From the NCBI RefSeq assembly GCF_007990715.1, contig NZ_BJWY01000037.1, positions 1-53,727 of the forward strand: a stretch of DNA of 53,727 nucleotides, given 5' to 3'. Shown one piece after another: positions 34,811 through 43,519 of this stretch (the first letter of the stretch is position 1; every line of letters begins with the position of its first letter). The position numbers were made by a program, and so were the translations under genes. The notes under the pieces are model-generated. The model made no database searches, had not been told where the DNA came from, and worked only from the letters and a program-made list of their open reading frames with translations. The stretch comes from Nocardia seriolae NBRC 15557 (GTDB taxonomy: Bacteria; Actinomycetota; Actinomycetes; Mycobacteriales; Mycobacteriaceae).

Positions 34811-35407
34811 ATGACCGCCGATCCGATGCCGAAGGGCGATCGCTCGCTGGCGGGCTGGCCGGTACCACCTCCGGACGGGTATTTCGCGGAGGATCTCGAC
34901 CACATGCATGAAGTGCCCGCGCATACCGAGTTGATCGATGGGGGCCTCGTATTCGTGAGTCCGCAGGCGATGTTCCACATGTGGGTCATCGGATTTCTGG
35001 ATCGCGAACTGATTGCGCAGGCACCGGAACATCTACGCGTATGCCGGGAAATATCGGTCACGTTGGGTCCTCGGCAACGCCCAGAGCCCGATGTGATGGT
35101 GGTGTTGGCCGACTCGATCATCGGGCCCAGGCAGACTTCATTTCGGCCCGAAGATGTTCTTCTCGCTGTCGAGGTGGTGTCACCGGACTCCATCGAGCGA
35201 GACCGGAAGCGAAAGCCCTTGCTGTACGCCGAGGCGGGGATCCCCCACTTCTGGCGAATCGAGAACTGCGACGATCGCGCGGTGGTCTACATCTATGAAC
35301 TCGATCCGGCTACAAAGGTTTACGAACCGGCGGGCATCTTCCACGATCGGCTCGAGGTCAGTGTTCCATTCGCGATCAGTCTCGATCTCACCCAAGCGGT
35401 ACGGTGA
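34811..35407 (+). CDS. Uma2 family (DUF820) PD-(D/E)XK endonuclease-fold protein
   Basis: 198 residues. Pattern of the Uma2/DUF820 family: HTELIDGGLVFVSPQ, RPEPDVMVV with the catalytic Asp, VEVVSPDSIERDRKRKPLLYAEAGIPHFWRI giving the E-x-V/S-P-S and Lys of the nuclease core. Biological role not established; members are very numerous in cyanobacteria and actinobacteria and are thought to be nuclease-like. ATG at 34811 with GAGGACAG. Stands alone between two terminators or promoters. Codon use has more A/T third positions than its neighbours, so it may be acquired. Confidence 0.88.
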   Translation: MTADPMPKGDRSLAGWPVPPPDGYFAEDLDHMHEVPAHTELIDGGLVFVSPQAMFHMWVIGFLDRELIAQAPEHLRVCREISVTLGPRQRPEPDVMVVLADSIIGPRQTSFRPEDVLLAVEVVSPDSIERDRKRKPLLYAEAGIPHFWRIENCDDRAVVYIYELDPATKVYEPAGIFHDRLEVSVPFAISLDLTQAVR

Positions 35408-35427
35408 AGGAACCATCGGTAGATTGT

Positions 35428-35440
35428 CTAGCGGTGCTAG
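35428..35440. promoter_or_regulatory. Palindromic operator candidate of the TetR gene
   Basis: CTAGC-GGT-GCTAG, a perfect 5-bp inverted repeat with a 3-bp centre, 10 nt before the TetR-type start. Position over the ribosome-site or promoter region fits autorepression by the adjacent regulator. Confidence 0.55.
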
Positions 35441-35450
35441 AGTTTTCGGT

Positions 35451-36029
35451 ATGAGTGCCATTCAGGCTCGCAAGGAACGCGAGCGTGCGGAACGGCGGCA
35501 GCGGATCGTCGATACCGCGCGTGAGATCGCCGAGACCGACGGGTGGGACGCGGTGACCGTGCGCAAGCTCGCGGAACGGATCGAATACAGCCAGCCCGTG
35601 CTGTACAGCCACTTCGCGGGCAAGGACGCCATCGTCTCCGCGGTCGCCGAGGTCGGTTGCGCTGAATTGGCCGTCATCACCCGGGAACTGCGGGAATCGG
35701 CCGATACCCCCGAGGCTGCGCTGCGTGCGGTGGTTCAGGGCTATCTCGATTTCTCGCGCGACTCCGCCGCGCTCTACGACGCCATGTTCGTGCTGCACAC
35801 CGACCTGAAATTCGGGCCGGACGCGCCGCAGGCGCTCAAGGACGCCTTCCGTGAACTGCTGCTCACCTTCGCACCCTTCGCGCCGCCGCACGATCCCGAG
35901 ACCTTCACCGAGGTCGCCTGGAGCACCCTGCACGGTCTCGCCACCCTGGATCGGAGCGGTCGGTTACGGCCGGACTTTCGCGACGGGCGACTGGAAATAC
36001 TGATCGCGCAATGGGTTCGCGGTGAGTGA
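35451..36029 (+). CDS. TetR/AcrR family transcriptional regulator
   Basis: 192 residues. N-terminal DNA-binding domain (about 15-65): RQRIVDTAREIAETDGWDAVTVRKLAERIEYSQPVLYSHFAGKDAIV, the classic TetR helix-turn-helix. The ligand-binding part has a TetR_C_33-like end (ALKDAFRELLLTFAPFAPP, WSTLHGLATL). Ligand unknown. ATG at 35451; palindrome CTAGCGGTGCTAG just upstream. It lies 47 bp before a flavin-dependent oxidoreductase gene on the same strand, a plausible target. Confidence 0.92.
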   Translation: MSAIQARKERERAERRQRIVDTAREIAETDGWDAVTVRKLAERIEYSQPVLYSHFAGKDAIVSAVAEVGCAELAVITRELRESADTPEAALRAVVQGYLDFSRDSAALYDAMFVLHTDLKFGPDAPQALKDAFRELLLTFAPFAPPHDPETFTEVAWSTLHGLATLDRSGRLRPDFRDGRLEILIAQWVRGE

Positions 36030-36076
36030 TCGCACGGTTGCCCCGGACCGGGAGCGGACCGGCCTAGGCTGAACCC

Positions 36077-37558
36077 ATGGCTGACGCTGTGGTGGTCGGA
36101 TCGGGTCCCAACGGGCTTGCGGCGGCGGTGATCTTGGCACGGGCGGGGCTCGAGGTCGAGGTGTACGAGGCCGGGGACACCGTCGGCGGCGGGTGCCGCA
36201 CCGGTGCGGTGACCCTGCCCGGGTTCCACCACGATCTGTGCGCGGGGGCGCATCCCATGGCGGTGGCGTCGCCGTTCTTCCGGGCCTTCGATCTGAAGGC
36301 GCACGGGGTCGAATTGCTCACGCCGCAGGTGTCGTACGCGCATCCGCTCGACGGCGGGCGGGCGGGGCTGGCCTGGCTCGATCTCGAGCACACCGCCGAC
36401 GGCCTGGGGCGCGACGGGAAGTCGTGGCGGCGGTTGTTCGGTCCGCTGGTGCGCAAGTGGGAGGACCTGGTCGGGCTGATCATGTCGGATCTGCGGCATC
36501 CGCCGATCGATCCGGAAATGCTGCTGCGCCTGGATCCGGGCATCGAACTGCGGTTGCTGCGCCGCATGCTCGAGCAGTCGACGGCCCTGTGGAACACGCG
36601 TTTCCGGGAGGATGTCGCGCCCGCCCTGCTGACCGGCGTTGCCGCGCACGCCATCCGGCCGCCGCGCAGCATCGCGGGCGCGGGTGTCTCGCTACTGCTC
36701 GGCACGCTGGCGCACGTCGGCGGCTGGCCGGTGCCGCGCGGCGGCAGTCAGGCCATCGTCGATGCCCTCGCCGAGGATCTGAAAACCCATGGCGGGCGGA
36801 TCTTCACCGACCACCGCATCGACTCGCTCGACGATTTCGCCGATGTCCGGGCCGTCCTGCTCGACACCGCCCCGGCCGAACTCCAGCGCATCGCCACGCT
36901 GCCGGCGCGATACAACTTCGCGCTCAACAGGTTCCGTTACGGCGGCGCGGCCTGCAAGGTCGACTTCGCGCTCGCGGGGCCGGTGCCGTGGCGGGCGCAC
37001 GGCTGCGAGCGGGCGGGCACGCTGCACCTGATCGGCAGCCGCGCCGAGGCGGTCGCCGCCGAAAACGCCGTCGCCGCGGGCAGACTCGCGGACCGGCCGT
37101 ACGTTCTGGCCATCCAGCCCGGCGTCGTCGACGCCACGCGCGCGCCCGAGGGCACGCACACCTTCTATACCTACGCCCACGTCCCCAACGGATCCACCGA
37201 GGATATGACCGAGGCCATCACGGCCCAGGTCGAGCGCTTCGCGCCGGGCTTCCGCGACCTCATCCTCGCCACCCATGTCCGCACCGCGGCCACCATGCCC
37301 GCCCACAACCCCAACTACATCGGCGGCGATATCTCCGCGGGCGCGATGACCTTGCGCCAGACCATCTTCCGTCCGGCCCCGCGCTGGAATCCGTACTCGA
37401 CCCCGCTGCCGGGCGTCTACCTGTGCTCCGCCGCGACGCCGCCCGGCCCGGGGGTGCACGGCATGAACGGCTACCACGCCGCGCGCCACGCCCTGCGCAA
37501 GGAATTCGGTGTCATGACCGACCCGCTCGAACTCCTCACCGACCACTGGCGCATCTGA
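36077..37558 (+). CDS. Phytoene-desaturase-like (PYROXD2 type) FAD-dependent oxidoreductase
   Basis: 493 residues. N-terminal dinucleotide-binding motif GSGPNGLAAAVILARAGLEVEVYEAGDTVGGGCR, typical of the CrtI/PYROXD2 group. The C-terminal FAD block GVYLCSAATPPGPGVHGMNGYHAARHAL is intact. No carotenoid genes are near, so a carotenoid role is unlikely. PYROXD2-like proteins have no settled substrate. ATG at 36077, 47 bp after the TetR gene, likely cotranscribed or regulated with it. Cytoplasmic. Confidence 0.9.
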   Translation: MADAVVVGSGPNGLAAAVILARAGLEVEVYEAGDTVGGGCRTGAVTLPGFHHDLCAGAHPMAVASPFFRAFDLKAHGVELLTPQVSYAHPLDGGRAGLAWLDLEHTADGLGRDGKSWRRLFGPLVRKWEDLVGLIMSDLRHPPIDPEMLLRLDPGIELRLLRRMLEQSTALWNTRFREDVAPALLTGVAAHAIRPPRSIAGAGVSLLLGTLAHVGGWPVPRGGSQAIVDALAEDLKTHGGRIFTDHRIDSLDDFADVRAVLLDTAPAELQRIATLPARYNFALNRFRYGGAACKVDFALAGPVPWRAHGCERAGTLHLIGSRAEAVAAENAVAAGRLADRPYVLAIQPGVVDATRAPEGTHTFYTYAHVPNGSTEDMTEAITAQVERFAPGFRDLILATHVRTAATMPAHNPNYIGGDISAGAMTLRQTIFRPAPRWNPYSTPLPGVYLCSAATPPGPGVHGMNGYHAARHALRKEFGVMTDPLELLTDHWRI

Positions 37559-37574
37559 TAGCTAGGCTCACCGC

Positions 37575-37976
37575 ATGGCGGGTTACTCGGGTACGCCGTT
37601 GCCGCGCAAGCTCGGGATCAAAGAGGAGAGCCGCGTCCTGCTGGCCGGGGCTCCGCAGGATTTCGAGCTCGGCGAGCTTCCGGTGGGCGTGGAGCTGCAC
37701 CGTCGCGCCGGAGCCGGACCCTACGACGTGATTCTCGGGTTCTGCCCCGACCGGGCCACCATGGTCCGCCGCTTCGCGGCCTGGCGCGGGCGGACGGCGA
37801 TCAATGGCGGTCTGTGGCTGGCCTGGCCCAAGAAGGCCAGCGGCGTCCCCACCGATCTCGGTGAGAACGCCGTGCGCGAATACGGCCTGGCTCAGGGCCT
37901 GGTCGACAACAAGGGGATCGCGGTCGACGACATCTGGTCGGGCCTGCGGTTCGTCATCCGCCTGCGCGATCGCTGA
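37575..37976 (+). CDS. DUF3052 domain protein
   Basis: 133 residues: MAGYSGTPLPRKLGIKEESR, YDVILGFCPDRATMVRRF, AINGGLWLAWPKKASGVPTD, ending DDIWSGLRFVIRLRDR. This is the DUF3052 family common in actinobacteria, of unknown function. The stop is adjacent to the converging CDF transporter stop (0-bp gap), with no room for a separate terminator. Confidence 0.9.
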   Translation: MAGYSGTPLPRKLGIKEESRVLLAGAPQDFELGELPVGVELHRRAGAGPYDVILGFCPDRATMVRRFAAWRGRTAINGGLWLAWPKKASGVPTDLGENAVREYGLAQGLVDNKGIAVDDIWSGLRFVIRLRDR

Positions 37977-38912
37977 TCAGTGCTGAACCGGCTGTGTCCG
38001 GTACAGATCCGGTTCCAGATAGATGACCCGGGCGGCGGGAACCTCGGTGCGAACGCGGGCCTCGGCGGCGTCGATGGCGGTCGCGATATCGGCGATCTCC
38101 AGGCCCGGGACAATGGAAACCTTTGCGGCCACCAGCATTTCCTCCGGCCCCAGATACTGGGTGCGCAGGTGGATGACCCGGTCGATGTGGCGGCCGTCCA
38201 CCAGCGCCGCACGGATCTTGCCGTCCTCCTCGGGGGTCGCGCCCTCACCGATCAGCAGGCTCTGCATCTCGATGATGAGAATGACGGCGATGACGCCCAG
38301 CAGGATGCCGATGGCCAGCGTGCCGACGCCGTCCCAGACCGGGTCGCCGGTCACCATGCTCAGGGTGATGGCCGCGAAGGCGAAGATCAGGCCGATGAGC
38401 GCGCCGGAGTCCTCGAGCAGCACCACGGGCAGCTCGGGATTGCGCGAGTTGCGGATGAACCGCCACCAGCTCGCATTCCCCTTGAGCGGTACGGACTCCC
38501 GCATGGCGGTGGTGAAGCTGTAACCCTCCAACGCGATGGCCAGGCCCAGGATGACGATGGCGACGATCGGGTTGGAGAGTTCCTCGGGGTGCTGGATCTT
38601 GTGGATGCCCTCGTAGATCGCGTACAGCGAGCCGAGAGCGAAGATCACCAGCGCGACCACGAACGAGTAGAAGTAGCGATTGCGGCCGTAGCCGAAGGGG
38701 TGGAGCTCGTCGGCTTCCTGTTCGGCGCGGCGCTGGCCCAGCAGCAGCAGGCCCTGGTTGGAGGTGTCGGCCACCGAGTGCACGGCCTCGGCCAGCATGG
38801 AGGCCGAGCCGGTGATGGCCGCGCCGACGAACTTGGCCACCGCGATACCGGCATTCGCGCTCAGTGCCGCCAGGATCGCCTTCTTACCGCCACCCGCAGA
38901 CAAGTGAACCAT
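37977..38912 (-). CDS. Cation diffusion facilitator family transporter
   Basis: 311 residues, about six membrane helices. Divalent-metal exporters of this class (Zn/Fe/Mn, ZnT9-like) exchange cation for protons at the cytoplasmic membrane. Seen: GSASMLAEAVHSVADTSNQ in helix II with the metal-site H45/D49, HPFGYGRNRYFYSF after it, LLEDSGALIGL in helix V (E167, D168), and a cytoplasmic C-terminal domain (EVPAARVIYLEPDLY). The second site is E-D rather than the H-x-x-x-D of classical ZnTs, a feature of the SLC30A9-like branch. Follows manA by 60 bp on the same strand. Confidence 0.92.
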   Translation of the reverse strand: MVHLSAGGGKKAILAALSANAGIAVAKFVGAAITGSASMLAEAVHSVADTSNQGLLLLGQRRAEQEADELHPFGYGRNRYFYSFVVALVIFALGSLYAIYEGIHKIQHPEELSNPIVAIVILGLAIALEGYSFTTAMRESVPLKGNASWWRFIRNSRNPELPVVLLEDSGALIGLIFAFAAITLSMVTGDPVWDGVGTLAIGILLGVIAVILIIEMQSLLIGEGATPEEDGKIRAALVDGRHIDRVIHLRTQYLGPEEMLVAAKVSIVPGLEIADIATAIDAAEARVRTEVPAARVIYLEPDLYRTQPVQH

Positions 38913-38972
38913 CCCTTCAGTGTCCGTTTTGTCCTGAAACGCGCTTGAACGGGTGAGCCTACAGTTCGCTTG

Positions 38973-40202
38973 CTACTCCTCGCCGACCGCGGCGCAGAAC
39001 AGTTGGGCCGGGCCGTCCACGGCCTGCGCGCGAATTCCGCCGTCGGCAGCGGAGATCCACGCGGCGTGCCCGCACTCGACGATCAGAGCGTGGTTGCCCT
39101 GGTGCATCTTCACGCGGCCGTGGGTGACCAGCGCGATCACCGGGCCCGACCGCACCACCGGGACCGGATCCGCGCCCTCGGCCAATTCGAAACGGCTGAG
39201 CGCGAATTCGGGGGCGGGGGTGTGATAGCGGAAGACGTTGTCGGACACCTGCTCCGGCTCGAAGACCGGCAGGTCGAGGGGCTCGAAGTCCAGGACACGC
39301 AGCAGCTCGGGCACATCCACGTGCTTGGGGGTGAGGCCGCCGCGCAGCACATTGTCGGAGTTGGCCATGATCTCGACGCCCACACCGCGGAGATAGGCGT
39401 GCAGGTTGCCCGCATCGAGGAACAGGCCCTCACCAGGTTCCAGGGTGATGCGGTTGAGCAACAGCGCGGCCAGGACACCGGCGTCGCCCGGATAAGCCTC
39501 GGCCAGTTCCAGCGCGGTGCGAATCTCGGCCACGAATTCCTTGCCCGTGCCGCCGCTTCGGGCTTCGGACAGGTAGCGGACGCAGCCGTCGAGGACCTTG
39601 GGCAGCAGCATGCTCAGGCTCGCCTGCGGCAGCGCGATCCAAGTGGTGAACAGCGTGCGCAGACCGGCCGAATCGGGCTGGGCGGCCAGCAGTCCGGCGT
39701 ACTGGCTCAGCTCCGGAACCTCCAGCGCCTCGAGCAGCCGGACGGTCTGGCGCGGATCGCGGAAGCCCGCGAGTGCCTCGAAACGGCCCAGCGCCACCAC
39801 GAGTTCGGGCTTGTGGTTCTCATCGCGGTAGTTGCGCATGGGGGAGTCGATGGCGACCCCGGTCTGGGTCTCGCGCGCGAAGCCCGCCCGCGCCTGCTCG
39901 GTGCTGGGGTGCGCCTGCAGCGAGAGCGGTTCCTCGGCGGCCAGGATCTTGAGCAGGAACGGCAGCCGGCCGCCGAATTCGCCCGCCACCGACCCGAGTT
40001 CGTGTTGTGGGTCGGCGCTGACCAGCTCCAGCAGGGATTCGCTGTGACCGTTGATCTGCACGCGCGCGGGGTCGGCGGGGTGTGCGCCGAACCAGAGTTC
40101 CGCCTCCGGATGCGCGGATGGAACCGGTCGTCCGCACAGCTGAGCGAGCGCGGTGCGCGAACCCCAAGCGTAGGAACGCAGCGCACCAACGAGTTCGTGC
40201 AC
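38973..40202 (-). CDS. manA: Mannose-6-phosphate isomerase, class I
   Basis: Interconverts fructose-6-P and mannose-6-P, the entry to mannose metabolism; 409 residues. Zn-site pieces: LQAHPS, the NYRDENHKPELVVAL block with Glu and His, and a later LDAGNLHAYLRGVGVEIMANSDNVLRGG, the type I PMI signature. GTG start at 40202 shares one base with the TobH stop (TAGTG), so the two are translationally coupled. Gene order PMM-TobH-ManA is the same as in mycobacteria. Confidence 0.94.
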   Translation of the reverse strand: MHELVGALRSYAWGSRTALAQLCGRPVPSAHPEAELWFGAHPADPARVQINGHSESLLELVSADPQHELGSVAGEFGGRLPFLLKILAAEEPLSLQAHPSTEQARAGFARETQTGVAIDSPMRNYRDENHKPELVVALGRFEALAGFRDPRQTVRLLEALEVPELSQYAGLLAAQPDSAGLRTLFTTWIALPQASLSMLLPKVLDGCVRYLSEARSGGTGKEFVAEIRTALELAEAYPGDAGVLAALLLNRITLEPGEGLFLDAGNLHAYLRGVGVEIMANSDNVLRGGLTPKHVDVPELLRVLDFEPLDLPVFEPEQVSDNVFRYHTPAPEFALSRFELAEGADPVPVVRSGPVIALVTHGRVKMHQGNHALIVECGHAAWISAADGGIRAQAVDGPAQLFCAAVGEE

Positions 40203-41413
40203 TAGTAATTGCCCCCGTCGTAGTGTCCCGGTCCGGTGGCCGGGCGGGAACCGAGTAGTCGAAGATATGCGGCGGCCATCTCGAGCCGAAGCGCCAGCAC
40301 GGCAAGCTTTTCCAGTTCGCCGCCCCGGCCGGTCCGCTCCAGCTGATCTGGTTCGCCGACGGCGGTCGCCTCCCGGTTCCGCGCCGAAACGGACGGTCCG
40401 GCCACCTCGGCGTCGATGGTCACCAGGTCGGCGTCAACCAGGCCCGCGTCGGAGCCGAAGACGGCGATGCGGCGGCGCACCGCCACCTCGTCCGGATCGG
40501 CGCTGAGCACGAACACCCGGACCTGTTCCACCGGGGCGGGGCCGTCGAGTTGCTCATCGTGGAACAGCGGGTCGAAATCGGGCGACACCGCCGACTTGGC
40601 GGCCTCGATCAGACGGCCGTGCGCGGCAATGGCTTCCGGCAGCGTGACGGCAGTGGCGATCTGCCCGGACACGGCCAGCAGCACCTCGGCGCCGTGCTCG
40701 GCGACCACGGTGGCGGCGGCGGAATCACCGGTCAGCACCGTGCGCTTGCGCTGCTGCATGCGGGTGGCCAGGGTCTTGGCGGGATTGTGGAAGGCCTCGT
40801 TGAGCGGCCCGTCGCGCAGCGCCTCCTCGTCGAGCAGGTCTGCCAGCGCGTTCAATTCGGGCACCAGCGGGCCGACGCGATGCGGATCGATGGTGCTCAG
40901 CACGGCCACCCCGGCTGCCAGATAGCGCAGCATGCGGTTGTGGTCGAGCACCCGCACGCGCGGCGCGAGGATGGTGGCGCGTCCCGCGGCGGCGGCGCGG
41001 ATGGGCCCCTCGTCCGGCGCGGCCACGACCACTTCGGCACCCCGTCGAAGTGCTCGGTCGACCGCCTCGGCCAGGCGCGGATCGCCCGCGTCGTCGCCCG
41101 CCACCAGCACCACGTCCAGCGGCCCGACCCACGGCGGGATCGAAGTCGCCGGAACCAGCGGCATACTCGTGCGGTCGCCGAGCGCGGCGATGAGTAGTGC
41201 GGCGGCGCGCGCGGCGCGGCCGCTGCCGGAAACGAGGACCAGGCTGCGCGGCCGCAGATCGGTCAATCTGCTCAGTGCGTCCTCGGCCAGTGCCGCGGCG
41301 GTCGCCCGTATCTGGGCTCCCCCCGATGCGGCGGAGCACAAAACACCCTCGGCGTCGGCCGCCTCCAGCGAGGCGACGTCATCGAGGTCGAGTACCGGTG
41401 TCCCAGCGCTCAT
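40202..41413 (-). CDS. TobH-like SIS-fold protein (phosphosugar isomerase-like)
   Basis: 403 residues. Resembles bifunctional phosphoglucose/phosphomannose isomerases with the SIS pattern RSLVLVSGSGRAARAAALLIAALG, DVVLVAGDDAGDPRLAEAVDRALRRGAEVVVAA and the late NPAKTLATRMQQRKRTVLTG. Corresponds to the gene named TobH in actinobacteria and to Rv3256c in the same position in M. tuberculosis (by context). Activity is not established. It sits between the phosphomannomutase and ManA genes in the mannose operon. Confidence 0.85.
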   Translation of the reverse strand: MSAGTPVLDLDDVASLEAADAEGVLCSAASGGAQIRATAAALAEDALSRLTDLRPRSLVLVSGSGRAARAAALLIAALGDRTSMPLVPATSIPPWVGPLDVVLVAGDDAGDPRLAEAVDRALRRGAEVVVAAPDEGPIRAAAAGRATILAPRVRVLDHNRMLRYLAAGVAVLSTIDPHRVGPLVPELNALADLLDEEALRDGPLNEAFHNPAKTLATRMQQRKRTVLTGDSAAATVVAEHGAEVLLAVSGQIATAVTLPEAIAAHGRLIEAAKSAVSPDFDPLFHDEQLDGPAPVEQVRVFVLSADPDEVAVRRRIAVFGSDAGLVDADLVTIDAEVAGPSVSARNREATAVGEPDQLERTGRGGELEKLAVLALRLEMAAAYLRLLGSRPATGPGHYDGGNY

Positions 41414-41486
41414 CGGGCGTTGCCACCTCCCCTCATCGGGTCACCAGACGCTGGTGAATCCAAGCTCTGTGATTCCACTATTCCAG

Positions 41487-42863
41487 TCAGGCGCGGACGA
41501 TGCTCAGGATCTCGGTTACGAGTGCGTCTACTTCCTCCTGCGATCGCGCCTCGACATTGAGCCGCAGCAGCGGTTCGGTATTGCTGGCGCGCAGGTTGAA
41601 CCACGCGCCGTCGGCCAGCTGAACCGTCACCCCGTCCAGCCGATCGACCGATTTCGCCTTGGTGCCGAAGGCTTCCAGAACCGCCGTGGTGCGTTCCTTG
41701 GCATCCGCCACTGTTGAGTTGATCTCTCCGGAGGACGCGTACGTTGCATACGCGGAGCCCAATTCCGACATCGGGCGCTCCTTCTCGCCCAGCGCCGCCA
41801 GCACGTGCAGGGCCGCGAGCATGCCGGAGTCGGCGCCCCAGAAGTCGCGGAAGTAGTAGTGCGCGGAGTGCTCGCCGCCGAAGATCGCGCCGGTGGCCGC
41901 CATCTGCTGCTTGATGAACGAGTGGCCGACCCGGGTGCGCACCGGGGTGCCGCCGAGCTCGGTCACCAACTCGGGCACGGCCTTCGAGGTGATCAGATTG
42001 TGGATGACCGTCGCGCCCGGCTCCTTGGTCAGCTCGCGCTCGGCCACCAGGCCGGTGATCGCCGAGGGGGAGACCGGGTCGCCCTTCTCGTCCACCACGA
42101 AGCAGCGGTCGGCGTCGCCGTCGAAGGCCAGGCCGATGTCCGCGCCGGTCTTGCGGACGTAGTCCTGCAGATCGACCAGGTTCTTCGGATCCAGCGGATT
42201 GGCTTCGTGATTGGGGAAGGTGCCGTCGAGTTCGAAGAACAGCGGCTCGATGGTGAACTGCGGCAGTGTGCCCAGCACCGCGGGGACGGTGTAGCCGCCC
42301 ATGCCGTTGCCCGCGTCCACCGCGATGCGCAGCGGGCGCGAGCCGCTCAGGTCGACCAGCTTGTGCAGGAAGTCGGCGTAGGCCTGGAGCAGATCCACGC
42401 GGGTCTCGCTGCCGCGCTCGCCGTCGAAGGCGGGAACTCCGGCGATGACTTGCTCGGTGATGGTGGCCAGACCGGTGTCCTGCCCGACCGGCAGCGCCTT
42501 GGCCCGGCACAGCTTGATGCCGTTGTACTTGGCCGGATTGTGGCTCGCGGTGAACATGGCGCCGGGGCAGTCCAGATGACCGGAGGCGAAGTACAGCTCG
42601 TCGGTGGAGGCCAGGCCGATGTGCACCACATCGAGTCCCTGGGCGAGCACGCCGTCGGCGAAGGCCGCGGCCAGTTCCGGTGAGGAGTCGCGCATGTCGT
42701 GCCCGATGACGATGCGGGCGGCGCCCTCGGCGCGCATCAGCCGGGCGAAGGACCCGGCGACGTCGCGCACGAAATCCGCGTCGATCTGCTCGCCGACCAC
42801 TCCTCGAACGTCGTATGCCTTGATGACTGCTTGAACGGACTCGGCGGACCGGGCGACTGTCAT
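41487..42863 (-). CDS. Phosphomannomutase/phosphoglucomutase
   Basis: 458 residues. Interconverts mannose-6-P and mannose-1-P (and glucose forms). Phosphoserine loop TASHNP at 105-110 with Ser107; metal loop FDGDADRCFV; GEHSAHYYF sugar loop; and the C-terminal phosphate loop RASNTEPLLRLNVEA. Start chosen at the ATG at 42863, homologous to MmrSAESVQAVIKAYDVRG; a GTG further up adds no homology. In the operon DUF3499-PMM-TobH-ManA, supplying mannose-1-P to the guanylyltransferase for GDP-mannose, LAM and polyprenyl-mannose synthesis. Confidence 0.93.
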   Translation of the reverse strand: MTVARSAESVQAVIKAYDVRGVVGEQIDADFVRDVAGSFARLMRAEGAARIVIGHDMRDSSPELAAAFADGVLAQGLDVVHIGLASTDELYFASGHLDCPGAMFTASHNPAKYNGIKLCRAKALPVGQDTGLATITEQVIAGVPAFDGERGSETRVDLLQAYADFLHKLVDLSGSRPLRIAVDAGNGMGGYTVPAVLGTLPQFTIEPLFFELDGTFPNHEANPLDPKNLVDLQDYVRKTGADIGLAFDGDADRCFVVDEKGDPVSPSAITGLVAERELTKEPGATVIHNLITSKAVPELVTELGGTPVRTRVGHSFIKQQMAATGAIFGGEHSAHYYFRDFWGADSGMLAALHVLAALGEKERPMSELGSAYATYASSGEINSTVADAKERTTAVLEAFGTKAKSVDRLDGVTVQLADGAWFNLRASNTEPLLRLNVEARSQEEVDALVTEILSIVRA

Positions 42864-42887
42864 GGGGACCACCCTAGTAGGTCGCTG

Positions 42888-43286
42888 TCAGCTGGGGGGA
42901 TCCGGTAGGACGCGTAGATGGCCCCTCCGGCCGGTGCGGCCCTGGCGGGTCGGGCGCTGCGGGGCGGGGGCGTATTCGGGGTAACCGCGCGGGTCGGGTT
43001 CCGGTGTGCGGCGGCGCAATCCGGCCTCGCGCACGGCCTCGGCCAGCGCGGTCAGATCGTCGTCGTCGGGGGTGGAGCTGGAAAACCCGCCCTCGTGACG
43101 GACCAGCTCCCATCCCTTGGGCGCGGTGATCCGGGAAGCGTGCGTTTCGCACAGATCCCAGGAATGTGGTTCGGCGACCGTGACCAGCGGACCCACGACT
43201 GCCATCGAGTCGGAATACACATAGGTCAGCGTCGCGACGGCCGGGTTCTTGCAGCCTGGACGGCAGCAACGACGCATGGGGATCAC
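42888..43286 (-). CDS. DUF3499 family protein
   Basis: 132 residues, with an N-terminal putative zinc ribbon (MRRCCRPGCKNPAVATLTYVYSDS, and later LCETHASRITAPKGWELVRHE) and a proline-rich low-complexity tail. Matches actinobacterial DUF3499 (Rv3258c position by context). Role unknown. GTG start at 43286 or the ATG three codons later; no clear ribosome site for either, so a leaderless start is possible. First gene of the minus-strand mannose cluster. Confidence 0.85.
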   Translation of the reverse strand: MIPMRRCCRPGCKNPAVATLTYVYSDSMAVVGPLVTVAEPHSWDLCETHASRITAPKGWELVRHEGGFSSSTPDDDDLTALAEAVREAGLRRRTPEPDPRGYPEYAPAPQRPTRQGRTGRRGHLRVLPDPPS

Positions 43287-43370
43287 GCCAAGCAGGGTAA
43301 CCCCCCCTCACGCCCCGCCGGTAGCGGACACGCTCAACGAACCCTGTCTCACCGGGCTCGGACGCTTTCA

Positions 43371-43490
43371 GTTCGCGGCCCGTCTCGTTCTGGACTGAGT
43401 GGAGCGGAGGAGCGAAGCGGGGGAGCGGAGGGAGGGAAGAACGATACTTCAGGGGCCGCGAACCCGCCCGTAGCGGAGCGAAGGGCAATT
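43371..43490 (+). repeat. Dispersed hairpin repeat, copy B
   Basis: Near-identical (about ten differences in 120 bp) to 1331-1452 but in the opposite strand sense. Starts GTTCGCGGCCCGTCTCGTTCT, has the complementary inner arm near 43453-43463 (GGGCCGCGAAC), then CCGCCCGTAGCGGAGCGAAGGGCAATT. Ends 29 bp before the metallopeptidase-like start, in the same orientation relative to that gene as copy A to the CoA-transferase. Confidence 0.75.
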
Positions 43491-43519
43491 CGATACAGCT
43501 AAGGGTTAGATTCAGAGGT

